From the NCBI GenBank assembly GCA_963576725.1, contig OY755241.1, positions 26,724,853-26,788,852 of the forward strand: a stretch of DNA of 64,000 nt, written 5' to 3'. Positions 43,720-54,347 of this stretch are shown here, piece after piece (position 1 is the first letter of the stretch; every line of letters starts with the position of its first letter). The notes beneath the pieces are model-generated. The model searched no databases. It was not told the DNA's origin and saw nothing but the letters and a program-made list of their open reading frames with translations. The translations under genes and the position numbers were made by a program. Source of the stretch: Azorinus chamasolen (taxonomy: Eukaryota; Mollusca; Bivalvia; Cardiida; Solecurtidae).

Positions 43720-46060
43720 GTAAGCTTCTTAACTCTGTTACTGGCAAAGTCGCAAAAATAAAAATAGTTAAGCTCCATCTCAGATCTTATCTTATGCTAT
43801 ATAAAAGTACAGTAGATATACTATTCGTTACCCTTTAAACACAAACAAAATGAAAAGCGTTTTAGGATACTTTCTTAGTGATTAGTCTTATACATGTACA
43901 ATTATTGACGGAGTGATAAACAAATCGAAACCAGATCAGGCACCGACTTGTATATCTTCTTACCGTTTAAGACAAATTCCACTGAAAGTTCAAATCATAT
44001 TCATAGGGGTGAGAAAAATAAAAACAATGCTTGTTTCTTCTGGCATATAACATTTATATTTTATAGTATCTGTTGTAGAGATATAAGGATCAGATAATAA
44101 ACCATCATAGTCTTAAAACAGACAAACTACAAAATTAAGATTATATACTATTAATAAATGAAATATATTTTGAAACTGAATGAACTATGTTTGAACTAAA
44201 TCAATCTTAATCAATCACTGCTGTTAGCAGGTACAGTAATTACTTCCCTTAAATGTAGCAACATGATAGCTTAGAGCAATGGTCATTATAGATTGGATCT
44301 AGATTAGATGTGTAACTATCAATCTTAAGGTATAGATGGTAAGCACTTCACATAAACGTTTCATTTCCTTGAGAGATTAAGGTAGACTGATAACACAAGT
44401 GGTTGCTTAAACAGAGTGATAGTTTCACTCTTCTTTAGGCAACTCATTTTTGTTATACATAATAGAAATTGAATTTTACAGTCTCTTGATAATTTAGTAT
44501 GTATGAAAGACAACTGATGTTAAGTGTGTATCAAATGGTTAATTCACAGTTACCTCCCTTAGACCAATGCTGGTGACAATGTGAAGCTAAATTGTTTGCA
44601 AAAAGAAGTAAATCGTTCAAAGTGTTGAACGAACAACAATGTATACATGTCATTTCAACATTTTATACTTTACGTGTTAGAGTCACAACCATGCTGTCCT
44701 TAACCATATGAACTATAAAATTGAATAGTATATATAAATTTTAAACCAGATGTTCCACATAACATGTCACCTGCTCAGCAAGCAAACATGTGATGGGAAA
44801 AGGGTAATGAAACGATAAACATCTCCTGAAGTTCTTTTCTTGTATCTAAACATACAAGTTACTTCAGCAAATGTCATCAATGCTTAATATAAAGTCAGAG
44901 GTATTGAAAGAATTTAAAAAGTAGGAAAAATGTCAATATAGATATGTATCACAGTAACTTAAATTAAACTCTTGATTCAAAAAATGGTAGAAAACGTACC
45001 AATATATACATATATCACAGGAAAATTTAATATAATTTGTAGAAGACTTTACCATCAGTAAAAACAAACATCAGGTTTAATAACCCTCGTATATTACTGT
45101 ATGAGTAAAGAAAATTACAAAAACGATAATGATTAAGTTTTAAAAAGGTCATATAAAGTGTTGTTTCAAGTGCTGTTTATTAAAAGCTGTTCATCTCTAG
45201 GTAGACGTGTTATTACGATTTAGCCCTGTGGATAAAATGTTTACTTAAACAACACTTAAGACCTTTGGATAAAATGTTGCAACTGTAAATCAACACTTTA
45301 TATTACTCTTTATACATAATACTCAATGTTGTAATAAAAAATAATAAAAGAAGATATGATTTTCACATAGTTTGCCATGATTGAGGTATTTAAAATGACA
45401 AACATGTTCACAATTATGTAACTTTTAAACAGTATTTCAGTCATTGTATGACATCTATCTAACTACAGATGGAGGAAGAGATGTATTAGAAAATATATTA
45501 TGCAAACAATGGTTTAATGGTTTAAGTACATATTATGCACACAATGGTTTAAGTAAATATGTATATGTTATCAATAATGCGTTTACATAATAACAATGCA
45601 GACGACAGATGTGAGGTAGTATATAGCAAATATTTACTTTAGACAGTATTTTAGATCACTAGATACTTTTATGCACTCATTTCTTTTCTTTTTCTTTTTT
45701 AAATATTACTTGTGTCTGATATGAAGAACGCAATACTGATAAGTTATCAAATCACATGATTTACTGTGAAAAAAGCGATTACTCAATTTATATCTGTTAT
45801 ATAAATCCTTTTGTGTATAGAAAACTTGTTGCAATAATTTTCTCTTATTTTTGACTTTCTATTGACTAATTACAGGTGAAAGACGATTACAGATGTAAGA
45901 GGCAGCAGCCAACTGTTTTAGCAGAACTCCATTTTTTTTTCTCCATTTTTGTGTGTGTTTCTTAAAAAGCAGCCACTTCAGACAGATTTTACTCTATCTG
46001 AAATAAGTCTACTTCATGGAATGAGTGAAATAATGTGTATACTTCTTGGGATGTATAGAA
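43720..46060. other. AT-rich possible 3'-UTR intron, no gene seen
   Basis: About 2.1 kb between the GTAAGC donor at 43720 and an AG at 45877-45878 followed by a short sequence with polyadenylation signals. No repeats or frames of note, apart from short AATGGTTTAAGTA duplications near 45510-45560. Confidence 0.4.
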
Positions 46061-46067
46061 TGAAAGA

Positions 46068-46103
46068 AATAAAAGTTGTACATGTTAGAATGAAAGAAAT
46101 AAA
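46068..46103 (+). terminator. duplicated polyadenylation signal
   Basis: AATAAA at 46068-46073 and 46098-46103 within a 30-bp tandem duplication (GAATGAAAGAAATAAAAGTT). Likely 3' end of the coiled-coil transcript if the 3'-UTR intron is real. Confidence 0.4.
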
Positions 46104-46251
46104 AGTTGTACATGTTAGAATGGAATAACTATAATACCAATAATCAGTATTTACCCTCCTCTGCACAAAATACCAAGTTAAACATTCTGATATGGAACTT
46201 TTGTAAATGTCATTGTTGTTTGTTGGTTATTTTCAACCTACTTTGATATAC

Positions 46252-46452
46252 AGTCAAACATGTGTTATGCAACCATACAAAATCATGACATATTTTTGGA
46301 CTCTCAGACAAGTGATTGCTCAATGTAGCATGGATGTAGTACAGAAAGCTGTACAGGAATCAGCATTCCTGTTCTGTTGCATCGCATTCATCTGTGTATC
46401 ACAACCTTAATGTGACCTAATTGTATGGTTGCTTAACATAAGTTTGACTGTT
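46252..46452. repeat. 201-bp MITE with ~30-bp terminal inverted repeats
   Basis: ACAGTCAAACATGTGTTATG and CAACCATACAA on the left are inverted on the right (TTGTATGGTTGCTTAACATA, AGTTTGACTGT). The CAGTCAAAC terminus is shared with the larger element at 59912-61411. Confidence 0.75.
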
Positions 46453-46565
46453 TACAAATGTAAAACTAGAATTGTGTCTATATGACAAGAATGTCCACAT
46501 ATCTGAATCTACATTGTCTATCAGAAAAAGTAAACATAATCAATTAAATGAGAAAGGTGCATATA

Positions 46566-46766
46566 CAGTCCAATCTATCTTAAGCGATCATTCAAAAGAA
46601 GAAAAGTGGTAGTTTATGGGTGGTAGCTTAATGTAGAATAACAGCAATGCAGAAAGCTCCAATGTAGATTAACAGCAATGCAGAAAGCTTTCTACAGTGC
46701 TGTTAATCTGCTTTAGGCATCCACCTGTCTCTTTTTGAACGATCGCTTAAGACACCTTGGACAGTA
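46566..46766. repeat. MITE with CTTAAGCGATC inverted ends
   Basis: TACAGTCCAATCTATCTTAA and GCGATCATTC on the left are inverted on the right (GAACGATCGCTTAAG, TTGGACAGTA). Internal tandem AATGTAGA.TAACAGCAATGC occurs twice. Confidence 0.65.
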
Positions 46767-47146
46767 CACATAAAAATATAAATGATTCCCACAACTAATA
46801 AAACACAACCAATAAAACACAACCATTACAATGCCTCAACATTCCTGTCTTCAAAACAGACAGACAAGCTAAATATATTACAGAAGTCCTATTTTTAACT
46901 TTAAAGGCATAGAATTACCAGATCAGATAGTTTTTGTGAGACCTGTCCTATCAGGATCTATTCTGTTTGCTTCTTTCACAGATCAAATTCTACACATTAT
47001 ATGGATCTAGGATTTGCAAACAGGATAGACCCTGATCAGAGGACTTTAAAGAGACTAAGATACCAGTATATTTAAGTATTAACCCTTTACTCCACATCAG
47101 CATCTTTTAGAACCTCTACAACATAATGCATTTGAAATCATTGTGA
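46767..47146. other. spacer, nothing recognised
   Basis: No gene. Contains CTGATCAG / GGATCTA-type short repeats common in this DNA. Confidence 0.35.
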
Positions 47147-47358
47147 TTAACTCATTCCCACTTAAAATATTTTCAAAACTCCACCTACTATGCATACATA
47201 ATTAGGTATATTTTGTATATTAACAAATAAATCACATTTGAAATAGTTATGACCTGTAGAGTAAAGTCTGGGCTATACTTTAGTGTAAAGCAAACAGAGT
47301 AATTATGTATGCATAGTAGGTGGAGTTATGTAAAATATTTCAAGTGGGAATGGGTTAA
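47147..47358. repeat. 212-bp foldback MITE with TTAA ends
   Basis: Arms 47147-47206 and 47299-47358 are inverted over nearly 60 bp (TTAACTCATTCCCACTT outermost, TCCACCTACTATGCATACAT innermost). TTAA at both ends suggests a piggyBac-type target, though here it belongs to the palindrome. Confidence 0.75.
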
Positions 47359-47548
47359 GGCAGGTGGTCACTCTTATCAATGACTGCTTCAATCAGGCTG
47401 GACTGTAAATGGGAATTATAAAGATTGATGGGGTGCAACGGTTGGGATAGGATTCTGATGCATCATTCTGTAAAATTTTGTGAATGTAAAACACTGATCA
47501 ATTAAATGACTATGCATATTTTTATACAAAAAATTCCTTGTCATCATA

Positions 47549-48305
47549 TCATGAGTAAGGAGAAGAGTCGACCTTTGTCTGAACTTTATCACTTGGGCTT
47601 TGAACGTATAAGACCCTAGGTGTTCCAACTTGTTCATATAAAGAATGCAAGCTATCTCCATCACTTGAGCTTTGGACGTATAACGCACTAGGTGTTCCAA
47701 CTTGTTCATATAAAGTATACAAACTATCTCCATCAAGGCTATCTCTATCAACATTATCTCTGATAGATTTTGAAGGGCTGCTAGAATCAATTATTGCTGA
47801 ATCGATAATACTAGATGCTGTTTTCATTTCAATAAATTCAACATTAGCTCGACTTGGCGGCTGTTTTTTCTTTCTATCTCGTTTTAAAACATACCTTCTA
47901 TTTCTAAGGTATCTTGTAAGGGAAAACAATAAAAACAGGATATTTAGGATAACAGACATGCCAAGGAAAATAAAATGCATTATGCATGTATTACCCATTG
48001 TTTGGCCTGCTACCACATGTCAACACAGTGCAATTCAATGGTGCGTTACTGCTTAAGACCACTGATTGTAAGTTCAACAACCTCCTTACATCTAGAGTTG
48101 AGTTAGTGAACCTGGGTTGTATCGCTATCCGCTCCACATATTTGTTGTATTTGTAAAATGTGTAACATCCCGGTGCTGTATATGTCGCATCACACAGTGG
48201 ATTTGTGCCACATTGGTCGTCTAAATTGATAGACCTACATCCAGCATATACAACTGTTGACACCACTGTCAGTATGACAAACATGCTCCATCTCCAACTT
48301 GTCAT
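47549..48305 (-). CDS. single-pass membrane receptor-like protein with repeated ITIM-like tail
   Basis: Starts with a signal peptide (MFVILTVVSTVVYA) and a Cys-rich ectodomain whose last part (V.RIAI....TNSTLDV..LLNLQSVVL, then NC) aligns with the receptor at 5955-7317. A +1 shift near 48010 separates it from the second frame, which holds one transmembrane helix (FLGMSVILNILFLLF), a basic stop-transfer (RDRKKKQ) and a tail with a 24-residue tandem repeat (72 bp) containing LYEQVGTP. SLYEQV at 47627-47644 fits the ITIM consensus. The gene is divergent from the right Polinton block, with a retroelement between them. Whether the shift is real or a sequencing error is unknown. Inhibitory signalling is inference. 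Confidence 0.65.
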
Positions 48306-48478
48306 ATTTCATTGTTTTTCTTAGCCTTTCAACTAATCTGGTGTGTTTTGTGAGGCGTTTTGTGAATTAAAAGACACGAATGGCATAGTTAGTGTTGATT
48401 GGTTGAAAATCAATTTCTTGATTTACTATTCGGCATCGAATGTCATACTTAATGTTGATTGGTTAAAATTTAAAAAAA

Positions 48479-49800
48479 AGTACAAAAATGAGTCATGCAG
48501 GAAACACCACATACATAACAAACACTCGCCCGAACAGCAACACAAGGAAACAGCAAATGTACATAGGTAGAAAAAACAACAAGAGACGCACAAAGACAAA
48601 ACAAACATACAATAGGAGGAAGATGGAAGTACCGCCTTGGAACGGTCAGTGACAAAAGTCACCGGGGGTTTAAACCGGTTTATGGGCGCCCAACCTCACC
48701 CTTATTCCATCCCCATCCTAAAAGACAAACAGTGTAAATAAACGTATCCCCTCTCCGACTAATCTACAACAACCGCGACAGCAAATACAGTAGTAAAGTG
48801 CATGTATAACAAAATAACATTTAATTGAACATACTGTATCCACCTATCGCTAGTGTACTCAATGATTGAGCTGCAAACAGAGTAACTGTAGAAAAGTAAT
48901 AAAGGGTACGACAAAAATGAAATAGTACAGATATCCGACGTTCTCTTTCCATTTCTGGATTTAAGAGGTCGCCTTCATAGAGTACTAAACCTTTCTTGTC
49001 GGCGTACATGCAAAGAGGCCAGCGTGATTGCCAACTGTAAAAGGGTTCACAACCAAACATGCAGTATGTTGTAGTAATACAGGATCATATCCCTTTTTAA
49101 TGAATTGTTTTATATATTTGATGAACAAAGTGAGAAATGGGTATGTCCAATAATTTTACGAAGTTTGTAAATCACATCACCATAAAATTCAGGATGTGAA
49201 ATACCATGTCGCAAAAGTACCTTGAGATTACATTTGTACTGCCAATAAGCGAGAGATTTCGATAGTAAAATTTAGATAAAGTTTTTCTTAGTTTATGGTA
49301 TCTATATCCTTGTTTAAGCAGTTTTTCAGTTAAAATGAGATTTCGACTGTTCAAATCGTCAATAGATGAACAAGCTCTAGCAAAACGAATAAGTTGAGAT
49401 ATATAAACCCCGTAAGATGGAGCACGGGGAACATCCCCGTCAAGATGAGGAAAATTTACAATATTAAAATCAAAATCATCTCTTTTGTCATATATTTTAG
49501 AAGAAATCATTCCATTATTAATTTTAAGGTCTAGGTCAAGAAACGCTGCATAATTGTCGGACGGGTTAGCTTTATTCAATTTGAGTTCTTTAGGATAAAT
49601 TGTAGGAATTAGAGCATCAAAGAAAGGGTTATCTAAGTTAAAAATATCATCCAAATATCGACAAGTTTCATTGAAGGCTTTTATAACATCTTCTTGTGAT
49701 TGAGGATTCAAACTCAACATGAAATCTCTCTCATAGCAGTACAAAAACAAATCTGCGACAAGTGGTGCATAATTCGTACCCATGGGAATACCAATTACCT
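48479..49800 (-). mobile_element. GTNCAP-type retroelement copy between receptor and Polinton block
   Basis: Reverse transcriptase at 49783-49172 (MGTNYAPLVADLFLYCYE, then CRYLDDIF, YDKRDDFDFN and YGVYISQLIRF) and a 3' tail at 48720-48479 identical in type to the fragment at 1-313. It is 5'-truncated near 49800 and frameshifted after 49172. Confidence 0.75.
49172..49783 (-). pseudogene. reverse transcriptase fragment, GTNCAP family
   Basis: The 203-residue frame covers the core after motif A: the GTN.AP motif, RYLDDIF catalytic Asp pair, FLDLDLKI, RFARACSS and GYRYHKLRKT. It ends in a frameshift before the TACL thumb motif, which can be traced in other frames down to about 49040. Closely related to 16372-17172. 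Not functional. Confidence 0.8.
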
Positions 49801-50254
49801 GACGGTATATTTACACGTATGGTGTTGTTATATATCTAATATCGTAACATTTAGTATACAAAAAAAATGAGGTAAAAGAAAGGATATGAGATCCGATATT
49901 ACGGGTGATGCGACTGTTTTATGCATCGATGTATAAACGTATTTAACTGACAGCGTACGAAATGAAAGGCTGTATTGCGATTTAAACAGATACCACCTAA
50001 GGAGGCATCAGTAAAATCGTCTGTATTGAGCAAACGATGAATGGGATCATGGTTGAAAAGGGGTCTGTTACCCTAATATGCTCTAAAAATTGAAAATCCA
50101 TCCAATGGTCATTTATCTAAGCGTTGCTGCGACACCAATGAACAAAAAGTTCACTCATCTTTTGCGGTAAATGTATTTTTTTTTTCTAAATATTAAATGT
50201 GAACACATCGAATGATCAAATGCAACCAATCACAGTCGAAACCTTCAACTTAAT
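49801..50254. other. upstream region of the right Polinton block
   Basis: No gene seen. It would contain the promoter of the PC4-like gene; no TATA box stands out. Confidence 0.35.
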
Positions 50255-50954
50255 ATGGTTGAAGAAGCACCAATCAGTGACAGGAACCACAGGGTTAATA
50301 TGCAACGACCTGTACCCTCACCACAGTACTTTTACAAAAAGTTTGCTTTCGAGATGGAGCCAGTATATGATAGTCGTGGATTCTTAGTAAAGGTGCAAGA
50401 CAAGTTTGCATTTGGCAGAGATATAGCATTAACCTAGTTTAATGGTACAGCCTATCTCCATATTTATGACAACTCGAAATGTTGGGATAGTCAGACAAGG
50501 ACGTATGACAGAAGTAAAAAGAAAACCATTTCACTGAAATGGACAGATGCGGAATCTCTTCGCACCAGCCTTCATCGCATTGAACAATATGCCCAGCAAA
50601 TAGCCATTGAAGAGGTAAGTTAATTTCTGTTTTTGTGTTATGTTATAGTTTTTTAGAGATTGATGTCAAGACTGACGATTTATTTTGTTGTCTTTTCCAT
50701 ATACTCATATACTTTCATAGTATACTAAATGTTTGTTATTATATTTTCAGCATGTAGGCGTGCCAGCCAGCCAACAGGTTAGAGATTTGCAGGAGTCACT
50801 AGACGAAGCGACACAGAGCAGGGATAATCCACGACCTGTAGATATTCACCCCGACGAAATACGACAGGGAGCGACTGGAGGACCTCCTGAAAAACTGAAG
50901 GGAGGTCAGAAAATCAAGAGCATAGCCATAAGGGAACATTATCAACCATATTGA
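50255..50954 (+). pseudogene. two-exon PC4-like gene with an in-frame stop
   Basis: Exon 1 is 50255-50614 (donor GTAAGT) and exon 2 is 50751-50954 (acceptor TTTTCAG), joined in phase. Exon 1 has FYKKFAFEMEP, FGRDIAL, then a stop TAG at 50435-50437, then FNGTAYLHIYD and KKTISLKWTDAESL, a pattern resembling the ssDNA-binding PC4/Sub1 coactivator domain. Exon 2 is Gln/Asp-rich and ends HYQPY. If the stop is a mutation, this is a broken transcription- or replication-related DNA-binding protein. The PC4 match is my reading of a short motif and is uncertain. The left block keeps only exon 2. Confidence 0.5.
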
Positions 50955-50964
50955 GTGATGTGCA

Positions 50965-51228
50965 ATGACACAAGCCGACGTTGAACAGACACAATCCTTA
51001 TTTGAGAATAGGGAATTTAGACTGATAAACTACATACCTAGTAAACGAACAATTACTTGCGGTGTGAATGAAACTGTAACTCTTGTGTTAAAAAAGACTA
51101 AATACGGAATAATTGTGAGAATAATCAATGCGTCAAAGTATGTTACATTGAGTGAGGAAGCATTTAAATTTATATGTGACTGTCATGTAAGTATATCTTA
51201 TTTAATGTCTATTCTAGAAAACCACTGA
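50965..51228 (+). CDS. small beta-rich protein of the Polinton block
   Basis: An intact 87-residue protein starting MTQADVEQ. The core has FENREFRLIN, then TITCGVNETVTLVLKKTK and YVTLSEEAFKFI; alternating hydrophobic residues suggest a beta sheet followed by one helix. The shape (strands then a [LS].EEAF..[IL] helix) also recalls PC4-type folds, but the key residues are not convincing. The homologue in the left block is 3738-3950. It begins 10 nt after the PC4-like gene. Confidence 0.6.
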   Translation: MTQADVEQTQSLFENREFRLINYIPSKRTITCGVNETVTLVLKKTKYGIIVRIINASKYVTLSEEAFKFICDCHVSISYLMSILENH

Positions 51229-51258
51229 GTAATTTTAGACATTATAGAACACGTAACT

Positions 51259-51535
51259 ATGGGGAAACATAAGGTTTTATCTTTACTGCAAAAGAGACGA
51301 GCTTTTAAAAAAATTTCTCTGTACTATTTGTAATTTATGGATGACAGAGTCGACTATAAGTAGACATGTGTGTAGTGATAGACATGAACGATTACTAAAA
51401 TCGCAGAAAAGAGATCGCGTGCAAAGTAAACATAAGGTCAAAGTTTGTAAAAAAAAGAATACGGGTATGATATCAACAGCTTGTCAAACACCGGAAAACA
51501 GTATGATAGGTACACTATCACGGAGAGTACAATAA
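51259..51535 (+). pseudogene. zinc-finger protein of the Polinton block, frameshifted
   Basis: Starts MGKHKVLSLLQKRR at 51259. A run of seven A at 51307-51313 shifts the frame, after which the finger CTICNLWM...RHVC is read, followed by a Lys/Arg-rich segment (RLLKSQKRDRVQSK) and a stop at 51533-51535. The homologue 3262-3642 is intact. Because the shift lies in a homopolymer, a sequencing error is possible. Confidence 0.6.
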
Positions 51536-51924
51536 AGAAATGTTCTCCCGATAGCGACGCGATCACGCTCTCACCATCTCCCGATTTATTTCCAAACGTA
51601 ACACAAAATCTCTTCCACGATAACGTGAAACAAGAGTCAATTGAGGTACCAACTGAACATCCACAAAATTTGCTTGAAGTAGTAGATCTTAACAACTGGG
51701 ATTTTCAGACCGAAGACTAAAACGTTGTCGATAATTCGCTTTCACTTTTTACTATCGATTCAGATTTAAGTGAAAATGCTCAAGATGGTTTCGAACCAGA
51801 TTCTCAGGATCTGTTGAGTCTTTTAAGTGCACCATTTCCGGAATGTCCCGAATTTCATCATAATCAAATGTCGTTTTTTCAATGTAATATTTGCGTTAAG
51901 AACAGACTAAAGAAAAAGTCGTGA
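51481..51924 (+). pseudogene. acidic WDF/SFFQC protein of the Polinton block, in-frame stop
   Basis: Acidic, Ser/Asp/Pro-rich sequence with NNWDFQTED followed by TAA at 51718-51720, then continuing in frame through SENAQDGFEPDSQD to N..SFFQCNIC and a Lys-rich end (TGA at 51922-51924). The homologue 2830-3252 shows the same W-D-[DF] and SFFQC.[TI]C motifs. The first part overlaps the previous gene in another frame. Function unknown; disordered and acidic. Confidence 0.55.
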
Positions 51925-52077
51925 ATGTATATATATATATATATATATTTATAAGTAGATACTCAAATTGTCTACATGCTTTATAATCAGTAAGAGAATA
52001 ACGACATCTCTCAGAGAGATTTTAGTAAAGCAGTGAGCAACACAAACATATTGGTGATATCATATTCATTCATCGCT

Positions 52078-52467
52078 ATGGAAGCTAATCTAGATCACGC
52101 GATGGAGTTTTACTTTGACTTTTTCTACGCGAGAGAAATAATGACACTTATGACGGGAGTGTTTAGAAGGAAGTGTGATGGATGTGATAACGGACATCCT
52201 TCCCAATTGCGTCACTCTTGCTTGTGTTTAACAACACACAATCAGCTAGACATGTACTTAGAAGACATTCTGTGTGAAGTTGATGAAACCAAATTGCTTG
52301 ATAAGTGGCGTGAAACTGTGTCTATGATGTACAATATTCCATATGAACTAGTTGACAGTTACAAAGAAAGACTTAACTTTAGCGATAGGAAAGACACCAA
52401 CGCCTGGAGAGGTAGAATCATCAATATGACAGTCACTTTAAGAAAGCTAGAACGCAAGTTTAAGTGA
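52078..52467 (+). CDS. conserved Polinton-block protein with CxxC..HxC motif
   Basis: An intact protein of 129 residues from MEANLDHAMEFYF (this Met is chosen by alignment with 2368-2781). It has a CDGC...HSCLCL zinc-like site, then LDMYLEDILCEVDE, a LL.KW helix and a basic end (LRKLERKFK). The pair of copies and the intact frame indicate a real gene of the element. It is followed by an AATAAA at 52541. No family recognised. Confidence 0.7.
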   Translation: MEANLDHAMEFYFDFFYAREIMTLMTGVFRRKCDGCDNGHPSQLRHSCLCLTTHNQLDMYLEDILCEVDETKLLDKWRETVSMMYNIPYELVDSYKERLNFSDRKDTNAWRGRIINMTVTLRKLERKFK

Positions 52468-52540
52468 TGACATGTGTATATTGTTTGATTAACACTTAAC
52501 TGTTACAGATGATAACGTTTAGTATGTCTAAAATATGTAT

Positions 52541-52546
52541 AATAAA
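52541..52546 (+). terminator. candidate polyadenylation signal
   Basis: AATAAA 74 nt after the stop of the CxxC..HxC gene. Confidence 0.4.
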
Positions 52547-52761
52547 CCTGATTTAAGAATGATATATGTGTGTAATCATGTATATTTTTGTATCTGTGTA
52601 TATTAATGATGCATGTATAATTTATATATTTTGTATCTGCCCGCATAGCTTCAATGACATCAAATAAAAGCTTTTATGTAGTTCCCATTCTGTGTTTTTG
52701 TGCGTTTGTTATAACCCATACATACATTCTCCCATCATCCATTGTTACACTAGCCACCGTC

Positions 52762-53532
52762 ATGGAAAGTTTAGTGAAATTAGAAGCTGGATCAACAGCT
52801 CAAATTGTAGGTACGTACACATTTAAAAAAAGGAGATCGCTTCATAATTATTGTTTTGCTACAATATGTCTCAATACCGAATGATTTATTTTCTTATTTT
52901 CTTATTTTTGACTTATAGGTCCCAGCAACTCCGGCAAAACCCATCTGCTATTTGAACTTTTAAAACATGCTGATGGGTTGTTTACTGCTCCCGTAAAGAA
53001 AATTTACTTTTCATACGGAGTGGATCAACCTGTGTATCAAGATATTCGACAAACATTGCCAAATGTTCAGTTTGTAGAGGGTTTACCCTCCAAACAAGAG
53101 CTCGAATCATGGTATATGGAAGAACCTAATCACAAACTGTTGGTAATAGACGATCTAATGACAGAGGCTAGCACAAGTAAGAATGTGGTGAATATATTTT
53201 GCAAATACGCACATCACTACAATTTCTTTTGCATACTGGTGTCACAAAATGCATTCAGTCCTGGAAGAGAGTTTCGAACAATAAGTCTAAACACCCACTA
53301 CTAAATACTGTTTAAAAACAGACGTGATGAATTGCAAATTCAGACCTTGGGACGTCAGATTTTCCCTAGGCAACTCAATTATTTCATGTCTGCGTACCGA
53401 AAAGCAACAGAGCCTAAGTGGGGATACATTCTCTGTGATTTATCCCCACATTCGAATCCCAAATATAAACTGCGTACACATATCTTACCTGGTCAGTTCA
53501 CGATTGTGTATCTTCCAGAAAAGGAAGTATGA
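52762..53532 (+). pseudogene. ATP: FtsK/HerA-type packaging ATPase with intron and in-frame stop
   Basis: Exon 1 is 52762-52810; the intron 52811-52918 (GTACGT..TATAG) splits the codons of Walker A, read across it as GPSNSGKT; exon 2 starts at 52919. Walker B is LLVIDDLM, and a downstream FFCILVSQNAF resembles the sensor strand of A32/FtsK-like packaging motors. TAA at 53302-53304 follows SLNTHY, where the left copy has TTT; sequence homology continues without shift to TGA at 53530-53532 (LGRQIFP, YKLRTHILPGQ). The motor pumps element DNA into capsids. This copy would lose the last third. Confidence 0.88.
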
Positions 53533-53841
53533 ATGCGTTACGAAAACGAGAAGGAGATTTTTTTGCGTTTGTTTTTGCATACCTCAGAAAAGCAGAGACA
53601 TGCATTGATCAGTACGATACAAAAATCACAGCTTAAAGCTATTGTGCAGATTGTCTATAACGTGTTGATAGGAAACCGCTCTTTACCAGAAACCGATAAA
53701 AAGGCGTTGTCGAAACATAAACGTCTTATTCGTCACTTTGTGAGTAAAGAGCTTACATTTCAGCAGAGAAAAAAATTGCTGCTACAGTATCGCAAACATA
53801 TTCTCAAGTTTCTGTACGTTATAAAACGAGAATTACACTAA
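53533..53841 (+). CDS. conserved small basic Polinton protein, 102 aa
   Basis: Begins directly after the ATPase stop. The same length as 487-795, with QLKAIVQIVYNVLIGN and a Lys/Arg/His-rich helical C-terminal half (RKKLLLQYRKH). The frame is intact. Such small proteins beside the ATPase are frequent in Polintons and adintoviruses; their role is unproven. Confidence 0.75.
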   Translation: MRYENEKEIFLRLFLHTSEKQRHALISTIQKSQLKAIVQIVYNVLIGNRSLPETDKKALSKHKRLIRHFVSKELTFQQRKKLLLQYRKHILKFLYVIKRELH

Positions 53842-53842
53842 C

Positions 53843-54169
53843 ATGGCTCAAGAGCTGATTTTAATACCTAAAACACGATTTGAGCACTTGCTGAAACAAG
53901 TGGAGGCAAAACAGCAAAGTGGTGGACAACGAGATTCTGAGGAGACATTGAACGAGGCAGAGTCAACACCATCGCTAGATTCAGCTGAGACGGTAACACA
54001 AGCACAGCACGATATTCTTCAAAATAAGGACAATGGTTCATCAGAGAAGCCCACTTTGTAGAGAAACCACTGTCTGAAATGAAGTTTAGCAGGCTTAAAG
54101 CGAGGACAACAACTGTGAAGAAAAGAAAACGAAACACTGGCAATGAGAATCACCATCGATGGGTCAATT
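53843..54169 (+). pseudogene. MAQEL-family Polinton protein, C-terminal frameshift
   Basis: Starts 1 nt after the previous stop with MAQELILIPKTRFEHLLKQV, then a Gln/Ser/Glu-rich linker. The frame ends at TAG 54059-54061, but a frame change just before it opens a basic C-terminus with KARTTTVKKRKRN and HHRWVNYSV ending at TAA 54167-54169. The basic end looks like a nuclear-localisation or nucleic-acid-binding tail. The left copy (302-484) is cut by a retroelement. Function unknown. Confidence 0.6.
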
Positions 54170-54347
54170 ACAGCGTGTAAACCAGGTACGTGTCTGTCTT
54201 AGTTCATGTATCGTACATGTATGTAAAGTAACTTGCAACATTCTTCTTTTTTCTAACTATGTTTCTTTTATTTCTATCATAAAATGATTTATCATCACGG
54301 CAAAGTTGTTTGCACACTGTTTTGTTAATACTACATAACGTCTTGAC

